This document shows, piece after piece, positions 55,178-64,000 of a DNA stretch of 64,000 bases; positions within the stretch are counted from its first letter, which is position 1; each line of letters starts with the position of its first letter. The translations under genes and the position numbers were made by a program. Below the pieces are notes generated by a model. The model saw only the letters and a program-made list of their open reading frames with translations. It searched no databases and had not been told where the DNA came from. The DNA is from Pseudomonas sp. ADAK18 (GTDB lineage Bacteria > Pseudomonadota > Gammaproteobacteria > Pseudomonadales > Pseudomonadaceae). The DNA is taken from the NCBI RefSeq assembly GCF_012935695.1, contig NZ_CP052859.1, positions 4,567,001 to 4,631,000 on the forward strand, read 5' to 3'.

Positions 55178-56719
55178 TCACACCGGCTGCAACTTCTGCT
55201 CAAACACCGACACCCCATCCAGGTCCCTCAAAATGACCGTCAGCTCCGCCGTCTGACCGTCAATCTGCACTTCCCCAAAAAACTGAAACCCGGCAAACGG
55301 CGAGGTGTTCTGCGCCGGTGGCGCTTTCTCGAACACCACCTGCGGCCCGAAGGTCTTGTCCAACGGATTAGGCCCAAAACTCCCCGCATTCAGCGGCCCC
55401 GCAACAAACTCCCAGAACGGCTCGAAATCCTGAAACGCCGCCCGGTCGGGGTGATAGTGATGGGCCGCGCAGTAATGCACATCGGCGGTCAGCCACACAT
55501 GATTGCGCACTTTTTGCGCCCGCAGGAACGCCAGCAGTTCAGCGATTTCCAGCTCACGGCCTTGGGCCGGCCCCGGGTCGCCGTTGGCGATGGCTTCCCA
55601 GCGCGGCACGCCTGGGCTGACTTCACCGTCGGGCACGCCGAGGCCGATGGGCATGTCGGCAGCAATGACTTTCCACTGGGCCTTGGAGGCCTTGAGTTCG
55701 CGCTTGAGCCAGTCCAACTGCTCACGCCCGAGAAAAGGTTTTTCGCCGCCCAGGTTGTCATCGTTGGGCCCACGATAGCTGCGCATGTCGAGCACGAACA
55801 CATCCAGCAGCGGCCCGTAACTGAGCTTGCGATAGATGCGCCCACCCTGGTCGGCACTCTGCAGGCGCATCGGTGCATATTCGAGCCAGGCTTGGCGCGC
55901 GCGACCTACCAGAGTGTTGATGTCTTTGGTCTGGTAACGATCATCCAGTTGCTTGCTCGGCGACCAGTTGTTGATTACTTCGTGGTCGTCCCACTGCCAG
56001 ATCTGCGGCACTTCGGCGTTGAAGCGGCGGATGTTTTCGTCCATCAGGTTGTAGCGATAGTTGCCGCGATATTCATCCAGGGTTTCGGCGACTTTGCTTT
56101 TGGCCTCGGTAGTGATGTTGCGCCAGATACGCCCGCCTTCGGTGGGCAACTGCGCCGGCACCGGGCCGTCGGCGTAGATGGTGTCGCCACTGTGGATAAA
56201 GAAGTCCGGCAGGCGCAGGCGCATGGCTTCGTAGATGCGCATGCCGCCGATGTCCGGGTTGATGCCAAAGCCTTGGCCGACGGTGTCGCCGCTCCACACA
56301 AAGCGGATGTCCCGGCGCTGTTGCGGCACGCTGCGCAAGTGGCCGAACCACGGTTCGCTGGCGACGCCGGTCTGGGCGTCTTCAAACTGCACGCGGTAGA
56401 AAATCGCCTGGTCGGCGGGCAGCCCCGTCAGCTCGACCCGGGCGGTAAAATCGGTGCGCCCGTCAGCCAGGGGTGAGACGAATCGGCGCGGGTTGCTGAA
56501 CACGCTGCGGGTATCCCACTCCACCACCATCCGCGCCGGGCGGTCACTGCGGCTCCAGATCATCGCCCGGTCGCCCAGCAAGTCACCGGACTGCACACCA
56601 TCGGTGAGTTGCGGGCGGTCCTTGACCGAAGCAATCACCGCCGGCGCCAGGCCGGGCAACAACAGACCGGCCCCGACGGCTTGCATCACACGGCGGCGAC
56701 CGAGATCGAAGTGGCTCAT
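55178..56719 (-). CDS. phoD: PhoD-family alkaline phosphatase/phosphodiesterase
   Basis: 513 residues from ATG 56719 (MSHFDLGRRRVMQAVGAG), preceded by GGGGA. The N-terminus is a Tat signal with GRRRVMQAVGAGLLLPGLAP, so the folded metalloenzyme is exported. The N-terminal Fn3-like PhoD domain (about 40-135) has QSGDLLGDRAMIWSRSDRPA. The metallophosphatase domain (about 140-500) carries IHSGDTIYADGP, WQWDDHEVINNW and VWLTADVHYCAAHHY. In the first metal motif the protein reads FVWSGDTVGQG, where B. subtilis PhoD has a SCQ-type motif with an iron-binding Cys, so the metal site may differ. Predicted to release phosphate from phosphomono- or diesters in the periplasm. Confidence 0.88.
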   Translation of the reverse strand: MSHFDLGRRRVMQAVGAGLLLPGLAPAVIASVKDRPQLTDGVQSGDLLGDRAMIWSRSDRPARMVVEWDTRSVFSNPRRFVSPLADGRTDFTARVELTGLPADQAIFYRVQFEDAQTGVASEPWFGHLRSVPQQRRDIRFVWSGDTVGQGFGINPDIGGMRIYEAMRLRLPDFFIHSGDTIYADGPVPAQLPTEGGRIWRNITTEAKSKVAETLDEYRGNYRYNLMDENIRRFNAEVPQIWQWDDHEVINNWSPSKQLDDRYQTKDINTLVGRARQAWLEYAPMRLQSADQGGRIYRKLSYGPLLDVFVLDMRSYRGPNDDNLGGEKPFLGREQLDWLKRELKASKAQWKVIAADMPIGLGVPDGEVSPGVPRWEAIANGDPGPAQGRELEIAELLAFLRAQKVRNHVWLTADVHYCAAHHYHPDRAAFQDFEPFWEFVAGPLNAGSFGPNPLDKTFGPQVVFEKAPPAQNTSPFAGFQFFGEVQIDGQTAELTVILRDLDGVSVFEQKLQPV

Positions 56720-56787
56720 GGCGGGTTCCCCTTTTGCTGGATCAAAAGGGAAACTTAAGCACGCCAGGATGAAAAACATATGACACC

Positions 56788-56887
56788 TGTAGCCGCTGCC
56801 GCCAGGCTGCGATCGCCTCGCAGAGGCGCAACCTATCAAGACCGCTGAAGGCCTTCGGCCTTATCGCAGGCTACGCCAGCGGCTACA
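56788..56887. repeat. Long inverted repeat, family D, overlapping the fruA stop
   Basis: TGTAGCCGCTGCC ... GCCAGCGGCTACA, with GAAGGCCTTCGGCCTT as inner hairpin. The right end includes the fruA stop codon (56883-56885). Confidence 0.8.
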
Positions 56888-58604
56888 GTGGTTTTGGTTG
56901 GGCAATGGGCAGCTCGATCAGTTCGGGACGTTTGATCAACGCATACACCACCGCCGTCAACACACTCCCGGCGACAATCGCCAGCAAATACAACAGCGCG
57001 TGGTTGATCGCATTCGGGATCAGCATCACAAACAACCCGCCATGGGGCGCCATCAGCTTGCAGCCAAAATACATCGACAGCGCACCGGTCAATGCACCGC
57101 CGGCAATGCTCGCCGGAATCACCCGCAATGGGTCCTTGGCCGCAAACGGAATGGCCCCTTCGGAGATAAAGCACATGCCGAGAATCAACGCCGCCTTGCC
57201 TGCCTCGCGTTCGGTCTGGGCAAACTTGCGCCGCGCCAGGAGCGTGGCGATGCCCATGCCAATCGGCGGCACCATGCCGGCCGCCATGGTCGCAGCCATC
57301 GGTGCACCGCTCTGTGCCGCCAGCAACCCGACGGAAAACGCATAGGCCGCCTTGTTGATCGGCCCACCCAGGTCGACACACATCATCCCGCCCAGCAGGA
57401 TCCCCAACAGCACCGCATTGGCCGTGCCCATGTTGCTGAGAAAGTCCGTCAGCCCGGTGAGCATATGCGCCACCGGCGGGCCTACCAGGTAGATCATCAC
57501 CAGCCCGGTGAACAGGCTCGCCAGCAACGGGATGATCAGGATCGGTTTGAGGGCTTCAAGGCTTTGCGGCAAGCGTACCGCGCGGCTGATCAGTTTTACG
57601 CTGTAGCCGGCGAGGAAACCCGCCAGGATCCCGCCGATAAACCCGGCACCCAAGGTGCTGGCCAGCAAGCCGCCAATCATCCCCGGCGCGAGGCCAGGGC
57701 GGTCAGCGATGGAGTAAGCGATGTAACCCGCCAGCAACGGCACCATCAGCATGAATGCCTGGTCACCGACGGTCTTCAGTGCTGCGGCCAACGTGCCTTT
57801 TTCTTCGAACGCGTGAATACCAAAGACGAAGGACAAAGCAATCAGCAAACCGCCTGCCACCACCATCGGCAGCATGAATGACACACCGGTCAGCAGATGT
57901 TTGTAGACCCCTGTCTTCTCGGTCTTGGCGGCGACACCGCTGGCAGCGCTTTCCTGCTTGCCTTCAGCCAGTGCTTTATTGAGGGTGGCTTCCGATTGCT
58001 TGAGGGCAATGCCAGTGCCGCAGCGGTAGATTTTCTTACCGGCGAAACGCTCGGTGGCGACTTCGATATCGGCTGCCAGCAGTACCACGTCGGCGTCACG
58101 AATCGCTTCCGGACTCAGCGGGGTACGAGCGCCCACCGAACCCTGGGTTTCCACCTGCAAGTCGTAACCCAAGCGCTTGGCCGTTTGTTGCAAGGCTTCA
58201 GCAGCCATGAAGGTGTGGGCAACGCCGGTTGGGCATGCGGTGATCGCGACAATACGCGGCGCGCTTTTGGGTGCGACCACAGCCTCGCTCGCGACATACA
58301 CCTGGGCCTCTTCGGCGCCCCTGCGCAACACGGCCTCGACATCTTGCAACGCTTGCGCCGGAGTGCTCTGGAACACGCGCTTACCGACAAACCGCTGCTT
58401 ATCCACCGGCGTACTGCTGACCAGCAACACCCACTCGGCCGCCTCGATCGTCGCCGCCGACAATTGGCGTTCCGGATGTTGTGTGTCGACCACTTCGACA
58501 CTGGTGCTCCAGCCCTGGCGCTGAGCGGCGGCGTCCAATAAGCGGGCGCACAGCACACTGGTGACCATGCCGTTGGGGCAGGCAGTAACAATGGCTAACT
58601 TCAT
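56883..58604 (-). CDS. fruA: Fructose PTS permease, EIIB'BC
   Basis: 573-residue inner-membrane transporter that imports fructose as fructose 1-phosphate. Two EIIB-type domains lie at the N-terminus: a degenerate first (about 1-95; IVTACPNGMVTSVLCARLL) and an active second (about 115-210) with the phospho-Cys in ITACPTGVAHTFMAAEAL. After a linker, EIIC (about 235-560) has eight to ten hydrophobic segments (GVSFMLPMVVAGGLLIALSF, GLLASTLGAGFIGGILAGFL, MCVDLGGPINKAAYAFSVG). Last gene of fruB-fruK-fruA. Confidence 0.95.
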   Translation of the reverse strand: MKLAIVTACPNGMVTSVLCARLLDAAAQRQGWSTSVEVVDTQHPERQLSAATIEAAEWVLLVSSTPVDKQRFVGKRVFQSTPAQALQDVEAVLRRGAEEAQVYVASEAVVAPKSAPRIVAITACPTGVAHTFMAAEALQQTAKRLGYDLQVETQGSVGARTPLSPEAIRDADVVLLAADIEVATERFAGKKIYRCGTGIALKQSEATLNKALAEGKQESAASGVAAKTEKTGVYKHLLTGVSFMLPMVVAGGLLIALSFVFGIHAFEEKGTLAAALKTVGDQAFMLMVPLLAGYIAYSIADRPGLAPGMIGGLLASTLGAGFIGGILAGFLAGYSVKLISRAVRLPQSLEALKPILIIPLLASLFTGLVMIYLVGPPVAHMLTGLTDFLSNMGTANAVLLGILLGGMMCVDLGGPINKAAYAFSVGLLAAQSGAPMAATMAAGMVPPIGMGIATLLARRKFAQTEREAGKAALILGMCFISEGAIPFAAKDPLRVIPASIAGGALTGALSMYFGCKLMAPHGGLFVMLIPNAINHALLYLLAIVAGSVLTAVVYALIKRPELIELPIAQPKPL

Positions 58605-58615
58605 GACAAACCCTC

Positions 58616-59557
58616 TTATTGTTCTGTCAGCGTGCGCACGTGGACGCCGCTTTCGAGACGCGCCAACTGCGCGTCATCGCTGATACCAAAACCGATCTGC
58701 GTCACCGCCATTGCGGCAATGGCCGTGGCCCGGCGCAAGGTGGTTTCGGGCACATCGAAACTGAGCAAACCGTGGAGCATTCCCGCCAGCAGTGAGTCCC
58801 CTGCCCCTACGGTGCTGGCAACCGTGACCTTGGGCGGCGTAGCGTGCAGTGCCGTGCCGGGACTGAACCAGTTAACGCCGTCGGCACCGTGGGAAATCAC
58901 CACGTGTTCGACACCTTGGGCATGCAACCGCACGGCGGCCTGGGCCTGTTGCGCGACCGAGTCCGCCGGGCAATCCAGCGCTTCAGCCAGTTCTTCGGTA
59001 TTGGGTTTGATCAACCACGGGCCGGCTTTGAGCCCGGCACGCAAGGCCTCGCCACTGGTATCCAGCACGACTTTCAAGCCCAGGCTTTTCAATTGTTCCA
59101 GCAAGCCTTGCAACCACTGCGGGCTGACGCCACGAGGCAGACTGCCGGCGACCACCACTGCGTCGTACCCAGGAGCAATCCGCGCCAACTGATCGAGCAA
59201 TGCCTGTTGCGCCTGCTCACTGACCACCGGGCCTGGGCCGTTGATGTCAGTGACACGGCCGTCCTGCTCGGCGATCTTGATGTTGCTGCGGGTTTCGCCG
59301 GGGACGCGGATGAAGGCATCGACGAAACCACGTCGAGCGATCAACACATCGAACGCTTGTGGATTGTCTTCACCGAGAAAACCGCCCACGGTCACCTGAT
59401 GGCCCAAGTCCGCCAGCACTTGGGCGACATTGACGCCCTTGCCGGCCGCGTGGGTGAGCATGGCTCCACTGCGATTGACTGCGCCCGGTTCCAGGCGCGC
59501 CAATGGCACTGTCAGGTCCAACGCCGGGTTCAGCGTCAGGCTTAAAATCCTTGCCAT
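58616..59557 (-). CDS. fruK: 1-Phosphofructokinase
   Basis: 313-residue PfkB-family kinase that turns fructose 1-phosphate into fructose 1,6-bisphosphate. The N-terminus is ARILSLTLNPALDLTVPL, the glycine-rich substrate loop is AAGKGVNVAQVLADLGHQV, and the C-terminal anion hole and catalytic Asp are in STVGAGDSLLAGMLHGLLSF. Its start abuts the fruB stop with no gap (59557/59558), and fruA follows 11 bases after its stop. Confidence 0.95.
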   Translation of the reverse strand: MARILSLTLNPALDLTVPLARLEPGAVNRSGAMLTHAAGKGVNVAQVLADLGHQVTVGGFLGEDNPQAFDVLIARRGFVDAFIRVPGETRSNIKIAEQDGRVTDINGPGPVVSEQAQQALLDQLARIAPGYDAVVVAGSLPRGVSPQWLQGLLEQLKSLGLKVVLDTSGEALRAGLKAGPWLIKPNTEELAEALDCPADSVAQQAQAAVRLHAQGVEHVVISHGADGVNWFSPGTALHATPPKVTVASTVGAGDSLLAGMLHGLLSFDVPETTLRRATAIAAMAVTQIGFGISDDAQLARLESGVHVRTLTEQ

Positions 59558-62416
59558 TTACACGGCCTCCACAAGGGCACGCACTTGCGCGGGAGTGCCC
59601 ATCGCCAGCGCTTGTTGAGCCAGGCCTTGGGCCTGGCTCAAGGTAAATTCACGCACCCGCGCCTTGACCTCGGGGATGCTGCGGGCAGAGACGCTCAGCT
59701 CATCAACACCCAGGCCAACCAGCACCGGAACGGCCAACGGGTCTGCCGCCAGCTCTCCGCACACGCCAACCCATTTGCCATGGGCATGGGCCGCACGCAC
59801 GGTGATGTCGATCAGTTGCAACACCGCCGGGTGCAAGCCATCGGCCTGGGCCGAGAGCGTCGGATGGCCACGGTCGATGGCCAGGGTGTACTGGGTCAGG
59901 TCGTTGGTGCCAACGCTGAAAAAGTCCACTTCCTTGGCCAGCACCGGCGCCAACAACGCGGCGGACGGTACTTCGATCATGATGCCCAACTGCAAGTCGG
60001 CCACCGGAATTTCCAGGCGCAGGCGCTCGGTCATGTCCCGGGCCTGACGCCACTCATCGACGCTGCCAACCATGGGGAACATGATCCGCAGCGGACGCTT
60101 ATCCGCCGAGCGCAGCAGTGCGCGCAGTTGCGCTTCCATGATCTGTGGGCGTTGCAGGGTCAGGCGAATGCCGCGCACACCGAGGAAAGGATTTTCTTCC
60201 TTGGCGATCGGCCAATACGGCAGCGGTTTGTCGCCACCGACATCCAGGGTTCGCACCACCAGCGGACGACCACCGAGACCGTCGAGTACACGGCGATATT
60301 CGGCTTCCTGAGTGGCCTCGTCCGGCGCCTGTTTGTGGGCCATGAAAATCAGTTCGGTACGCAGCAGACCAATGCCTTCGGCGCCCTGCTCCACCGCGCT
60401 GGCAACACCGGCGCTTTCACCGATATTGGCGAACACTTCCACGGCATGGCCGTCGCGCGTCAAGGCTGGCTCGTGGCGCTGGGCAGCAGCGGCTTGCAGG
60501 CGTTGCTCGCGGGTATCGCGCTCCTGAGTGGCGCGTTGCAAGGTGGCCGCGTCGGCGTCCACATGCAGACGGCCGCGCTGACCATCCAGCAACAGCGGTG
60601 TGCCCGAGGCCAGCAGCAGCACCGACGCACCTGCGCCCACCAGCGCCGGAATGCCCAAAGCACGCGCGACGATGGCGCTGTGGGCTGTAGCGCCGCCACG
60701 GGCGGTGAGGATGCCGGCAACGCGTGTTGGGTCAAGACGGGCCACGTCCGACGGGCCGACTTCGTCCATCACCAGGATGTAGGGTTCATCAGGCTCTTGT
60801 GCGGTTTCGACGCCGCACAATTGCGCCAATACTCGGCGGCCAATGTCCCGCAAGTCGGCGGCACGCTCGGCCAGCAGCGCGTCCTGCAAAGATTCCTGCT
60901 GCTTGGCGGCGGCTTCGATCACGCTCATCCACGCAGCTTCGGCGCTTTCACCTTGCTTGAGGCGGGTGTCGACTTCGTCGGTCAGTTCCGGGTCGTCGAG
61001 CATTTCCTGGTGGGTGATGAAGATTTCGCGAATGGCTTTGGATTTGCTGCGCTCGATCAGGCCCTGGATATCGTGGCGCACATCCGTCAGCGCAGCGTGC
61101 AGGCGCTGGCGTTCAATAGCGGTCGTTTCACCACGCAGCGGGTACTCGAAGGGTTGCAGCACCTGAATATGCGCCGGACCGATAGCAATACCGGGCGCAG
61201 CGGCGATGGCCTGGATCAGACTGCCGGATAACGGCGCGCTGATCTGCGGTTCGATATCGATGACTGGGTGTGCGGTGTTACCTACAGGCAGCGGCTCGAC
61301 TTCTTCTCCGAGCCCTTCTTCCACTGCTGCCAACAAAGCGGGTAATGCATCGCCGGCGATGGCTGGCTCGGCGACAAACTCCAGTACCTGGCCACGCCGG
61401 GCGCCGAGGCTCAGCAGCTTGCTCAGGCTTTTCACCGACACGGTGCCGCCTTGGCCGTCGACGATACGCACGCGGATTTCACCGTCAAAACTTTTCGCCA
61501 GTTGCGCAAGGATCTTCGCCGGACGCGCGTGCAAGCCATGGGCGTTAGCCAAGGCGATTCGTGCGCTGGGCCAATCGGCGGGCAGTTCACCACCGAGCAC
61601 TTCCAATACTGCACGGCTGCTGGTGGCGCGGCCCAGTTCCTGGCCCCTGCCCTCTATCAGCAAGGCGCACAGGCGTTCTAGCAAGGCTTGATGAGCTTCG
61701 CCGAGACTGGCCAGGCAGAACAGGCCACTCAGGGGCTGGCCCAAGTAACGCATGGGCTTGTCCGGGGTGACGAAAGCCAAGCCAGGACGCTTGACCGTTT
61801 GCTCGCTGTGCAACCACCACAGGCCATCGCCCAGCGGCAGCGCATCAACCTGTTGCAGCACGGCGGCAAAGCCATTGCTCACGCAATCGGCCTGGCGCAA
61901 CAGGCGGGCGCCGCGCCACACCAGCTCTTCAAAATCATCAGCGGACACCCCGAGGCCAATCATCTGCGCATCCAGCGCCAGTTCCTGCGGCGCGCCTTGC
62001 AACAACTTCAGCAGGGCTTCGGCGGAACTGGCGCGACACAACGCCTGGCCCAGGTCGGTTTCACCGAGGGCACGGGTCAGCAGTTGCAGCAGGCGCAGGT
62101 GTTCGTCGGATTTAGCGGCAATGCCGATCGCCAGGTAGACGATCTGGCCATCACCCCAATCCACGCCTTCAGGGAATTGCAGCAGGCGCACGCCGGTGGC
62201 GAACACTTGGTCACGGGTTTCGGGAGTGCCATGAGGGATGGCGATGCCTTGACCAAGAAAGGTCGAGCCTTGGGCTTCACGGGCTTGCAAGCCACTGAGG
62301 TAGCCTTCGGCGACCAGGCCATCAGCCACCAATTTATCTGCGAGCAAGTGCAAGGCAGCAGACTTATCCACAGCCGTCTGGCCCATGGATATCTGCTCTA
62401 TGGTGAGCTCAAGCAT
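59558..62416 (-). CDS. fruB: Fructose PTS multiphosphoryl transfer protein, EIIA-HPr-EI
   Basis: 952-residue soluble fusion that passes phosphate from PEP to FruA. EIIA-Fru (1-145) has the active His62 in GIAIPHGTPETRD. The HPr-like domain (about 285-370) has its His in NAHGLHARPAKILAQL. Enzyme I (about 400-952) has the phospho-His in GGATAHSAIVARALGIPAL near residue 578, and the PEP-site Cys in GVCGELAADP near 885. The PTS chain is therefore complete within this operon, as usual in Pseudomonas, where fructose is the main PTS sugar. Confidence 0.96.
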   Translation of the reverse strand: MLELTIEQISMGQTAVDKSAALHLLADKLVADGLVAEGYLSGLQAREAQGSTFLGQGIAIPHGTPETRDQVFATGVRLLQFPEGVDWGDGQIVYLAIGIAAKSDEHLRLLQLLTRALGETDLGQALCRASSAEALLKLLQGAPQELALDAQMIGLGVSADDFEELVWRGARLLRQADCVSNGFAAVLQQVDALPLGDGLWWLHSEQTVKRPGLAFVTPDKPMRYLGQPLSGLFCLASLGEAHQALLERLCALLIEGRGQELGRATSSRAVLEVLGGELPADWPSARIALANAHGLHARPAKILAQLAKSFDGEIRVRIVDGQGGTVSVKSLSKLLSLGARRGQVLEFVAEPAIAGDALPALLAAVEEGLGEEVEPLPVGNTAHPVIDIEPQISAPLSGSLIQAIAAAPGIAIGPAHIQVLQPFEYPLRGETTAIERQRLHAALTDVRHDIQGLIERSKSKAIREIFITHQEMLDDPELTDEVDTRLKQGESAEAAWMSVIEAAAKQQESLQDALLAERAADLRDIGRRVLAQLCGVETAQEPDEPYILVMDEVGPSDVARLDPTRVAGILTARGGATAHSAIVARALGIPALVGAGASVLLLASGTPLLLDGQRGRLHVDADAATLQRATQERDTREQRLQAAAAQRHEPALTRDGHAVEVFANIGESAGVASAVEQGAEGIGLLRTELIFMAHKQAPDEATQEAEYRRVLDGLGGRPLVVRTLDVGGDKPLPYWPIAKEENPFLGVRGIRLTLQRPQIMEAQLRALLRSADKRPLRIMFPMVGSVDEWRQARDMTERLRLEIPVADLQLGIMIEVPSAALLAPVLAKEVDFFSVGTNDLTQYTLAIDRGHPTLSAQADGLHPAVLQLIDITVRAAHAHGKWVGVCGELAADPLAVPVLVGLGVDELSVSARSIPEVKARVREFTLSQAQGLAQQALAMGTPAQVRALVEAV

Positions 62417-62420
62417 GCCG

Positions 62421-62449
62421 TTCTCCTAGTTAGTGCGCCGGGCGCACTA
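62421..62449 (-). promoter_or_regulatory. fruB ribosome-binding site beside a small hairpin
   Basis: TAGTGCGC-CGG-GCGCACTA (62431-62449) stands directly upstream of the AGGAGA site (62422-62427) of fruB. It could affect translation start or be an operator. Confidence 0.45.
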
Positions 62450-62552
62450 GGTATTATTTTGAATAAATCAGTGCAAATGCGTTCGAAAAAATTGACTGGG
62501 TGGTCAGTTGGCAGAACCAACCCGGTCGCGATAATCGTAAAAATACGCCTGC

Positions 62553-62564
62553 TGAAACGTTTAA
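62553..62564. promoter_or_regulatory. FruR (Cra) operator
   Basis: TGAAACGTTTAA is the reverse complement of TTAAACGTTTCA, the FruR/Cra site reported for P. putida fruBKA. It lies between the divergent fruB and fruR genes, 136 bases from fruB. Confidence 0.75.
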
Positions 62565-62709
62565 TCTAGAATTTATGGCAGGTTACGCGTTAATTAAGCA
62601 TGCTTGAAGCGCCACTCGGCGCTTGAGCTGAGACAATGGTCGTCTGCTGGAATCGGTTACGATTGGACAAAATGTCGGGGCAAGCTCTAAAAAACAAGGA
62701 AATCCCGGT

Positions 62710-63705
62710 TTGAAACTCAGTGATATCGCGCGCATAGCCGGTGTGTCAGTCACCACCGCCAGCTACGTCATCAATGGCAAGGCCGAACAGCAACGCATCA
62801 GCAGCGCAACCGTCGAGCGGGTGCGTGCAGTGGTTGAAGAACACGGCTTTACGCCCAACCCTCAGGCCGCCGGGCTGCGCAGCCGGCACACCCGTACCCT
62901 GGGTTTTATTCTGCCGGACCTGGAAAACCCCAGTTACGCACGGATCGCCAAGCTTTTGGAACAAGGCGCGCGGGCGCGTGGCTATCAATTGCTGATCGCC
63001 AGCTCCGACGACGACGCCGACAGCGAACGTCAATTGCTGAAACTGTTCCGTGCCCGGCGCTGCGATGCGTTGTTCGTCGCCAGTTGCCTGCCGGCCAGCG
63101 ACGACAGCTACCGCGAGCTGCAAGCCAAGGGCCTGCCGGTGATTGCCATCGACCGGGTGATGGAGCCTACCCAGTTCTGCTCGGTGGTCAGCGACGACCA
63201 CCAGGCGTGCCAGCAATTGACCAGCAGCTTGCTGCAACCCGTGCCCCGGCAGATTGTACTGATCGGCGCCCGGCCAGAACTGAGCATCAGCCAGGAGCGC
63301 GCTGCAGGCTTCAAGGAAGCCTTGAACGGCTTCACCGGTGAGGTGCTGATCGAACACGGCGAGGCCTTCAGTCGCGACTGTGGCCGACAGTTGATGGAAG
63401 AATTACTGCAACGCCTTGGGCATTTGCCTGACGCGCTGGTGACCACCTCCTACGTGCTGCTGCAAGGTGTCTTCGACGCGCTGCATGACTTCCCACTCAG
63501 GTCCCGGCCGTTGCGCCTGGGCACCTTCGGCGATACCCAGTTGCTGGACTTCCTGCCGTTGCCGGTCAACGCCATGGCCCAGCAGCACTCGTTGATCGCC
63601 GATACGGCGCTGCGCCTGGCCTTGGCGGCCATTGAAGAAGAACAGTACCAGCCGGGCGTCCATGCCATCGGCCGCACGTTCAAGCAACGGATTCACGAGG
63701 CCTGA
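62710..63705 (+). CDS. fruR: LacI-family fructose repressor FruR (Cra)
   Basis: 331 residues; start TTG at 62710, preceded by AAGGA. The N-terminal LacI HTH is LSDIARIAGVSVTTASYVI with hinge VERVRAVVEEHGFTPNPQA. The C-terminal periplasmic-binding-protein-like domain (about 60-330) senses fructose 1-phosphate in the P. putida orthologue. Divergent from fruB with a matching operator between them. A short A-rich AAAAACAA (62690-62697) just ahead of the ribosome-binding site fits the Hfq/Crc pattern. Confidence 0.93.
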   Translation: MKLSDIARIAGVSVTTASYVINGKAEQQRISSATVERVRAVVEEHGFTPNPQAAGLRSRHTRTLGFILPDLENPSYARIAKLLEQGARARGYQLLIASSDDDADSERQLLKLFRARRCDALFVASCLPASDDSYRELQAKGLPVIAIDRVMEPTQFCSVVSDDHQACQQLTSSLLQPVPRQIVLIGARPELSISQERAAGFKEALNGFTGEVLIEHGEAFSRDCGRQLMEELLQRLGHLPDALVTTSYVLLQGVFDALHDFPLRSRPLRLGTFGDTQLLDFLPLPVNAMAQQHSLIADTALRLALAAIEEEQYQPGVHAIGRTFKQRIHEA

Positions 63706-63707
63706 GC

Positions 63708-64000
63708 GTGGAGCTGATCGACAGCCACACTCACCTGGATTTTCCGGACTTCGATGCCGATCGCAATGAAGTCCTGAACCACAGTCGCCAGTTGGGCGTA
63801 CGGCGAATGGTAGTGCTGGGGGTCTGTCAGCAAAACTGGCAGCGCGTGTGGGACCTGGTGCAGCAAGACGCGGATTTATATGCGGCCCTTGGGCTGCATC
63901 CGGTGTATCTCGATGACCATCGACCGGCCGACCTCACTGAACTGGGGGACTGGTTGACCCGCTTAAAAGGGTATCGACAGCTGTGTGCGGTGGGTGAAAT
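63708..64000 (+). CDS. TatD-family metal-dependent deoxyribonuclease, 3'-truncated
   Basis: The frame begins at GTG 63708, 2 bases after the fruR stop, and runs off the right edge (about 97 codons visible). It reads VELIDSHTHLDFPDFDADRN, with the HxH metal motif of the amidohydrolase/TatD fold, and later LYAALGLHPVYLDDH, the second family signature. Too short to separate TatD from YcfH or YjjV subgroups. Probably co-transcribed with fruR. Confidence 0.88.
   Translation, partial: MELIDSHTHLDFPDFDADRNEVLNHSRQLGVRRMVVLGVCQQNWQRVWDLVQQDADLYAALGLHPVYLDDHRPADLTELGDWLTRLKGYRQLCAVGE

Noticed and set aside
59585..61231. Long open frame antisense to fruB
   Set aside because: Opposite a clear PTS gene with all active-site motifs; composition typical of an antisense shadow.

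Overview
The window looks like chromosome of a fluorescent Pseudomonas (P. fluorescens group). The evidence is high GC, Pseudomonas-type gene neighbourhoods (sspB-sspA-petCBA-rpsI-rplM; roxSR next to a dpp cluster; piuA/piuC/Sel1/speC; fruBKA with fruR) and at least four families of paired inverted REP elements (REPINs) between genes. The species is inferred, not proven. I saw no rRNA, tRNA, CRISPR array, insertion sequence, integrase or phage gene. The first gene and the last gene are cut by the window edges.

Region 1 (1-19.4 kb) is mostly core. It holds a 5'-truncated phospholipase C-like gene, a FadR-type regulator, the SspA/SspB pair, the cytochrome bc1 operon petABC, ribosomal genes rplM-rpsI, a Tas-like aldo/keto reductase and an acyl-CoA dehydrogenase divergent from an AraC-type regulator. 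These are followed by zapE, trpS with an extra C-terminal domain, a small alpha/beta hydrolase, yhcB, a YddA-type ABC exporter, the RoxS/RoxR redox two-component system and a SIMPL-domain secreted protein.

Region 2 (19.6-35.6 kb) begins with a 1,089-residue DUF6543/dermonecrotic-toxin-like protein, the clearest accessory gene here. It sits between the SIMPL gene and a large dipeptide uptake cluster. That cluster has four DppA-type periplasmic binding proteins, an OprD-family outer-membrane channel (OpdP-like) and one inner-membrane transporter DppBCDF. Hairpins separate the binding-protein genes and probably help set different expression levels from one locus.

Region 3 (35.6-44 kb) holds two small unknown genes around an AT-rich Fur-box-like palindrome, prfC, a four-gene osmoprotectant (OpuC/YehZYXW-type) ABC transporter, and an ornithine-decarboxylase-type gene (speC). 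A promoter-plus-terminator unit that could encode a roughly 90-nt small RNA or an attenuated leader lies upstream of speC.

Region 4 (43.9-54.8 kb) is iron acquisition. It contains a Sel1-repeat protein, the PiuC-type dioxygenase, the divergent TonB receptor PiuA, a PepSY-flavodoxin-reductase fusion (PiuB-like), and a complete cell-surface signalling set: an STN-bearing TonB receptor, a FecR-like anti-sigma factor and a FecI-like sigma factor.

Region 5 (55.1-64 kb) holds a PhoD-type alkaline phosphatase, the fructose PTS operon fruB-fruK-fruA with its divergent LacI-type regulator fruR and a recognisable FruR operator, and the start of a TatD-family nuclease gene. Most genes are conventional. 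The points most worth a second look are the DUF6543-type toxin, the unit upstream of speC, the Fur-like palindrome flanked by unknown genes, and the extra domain on TrpS.
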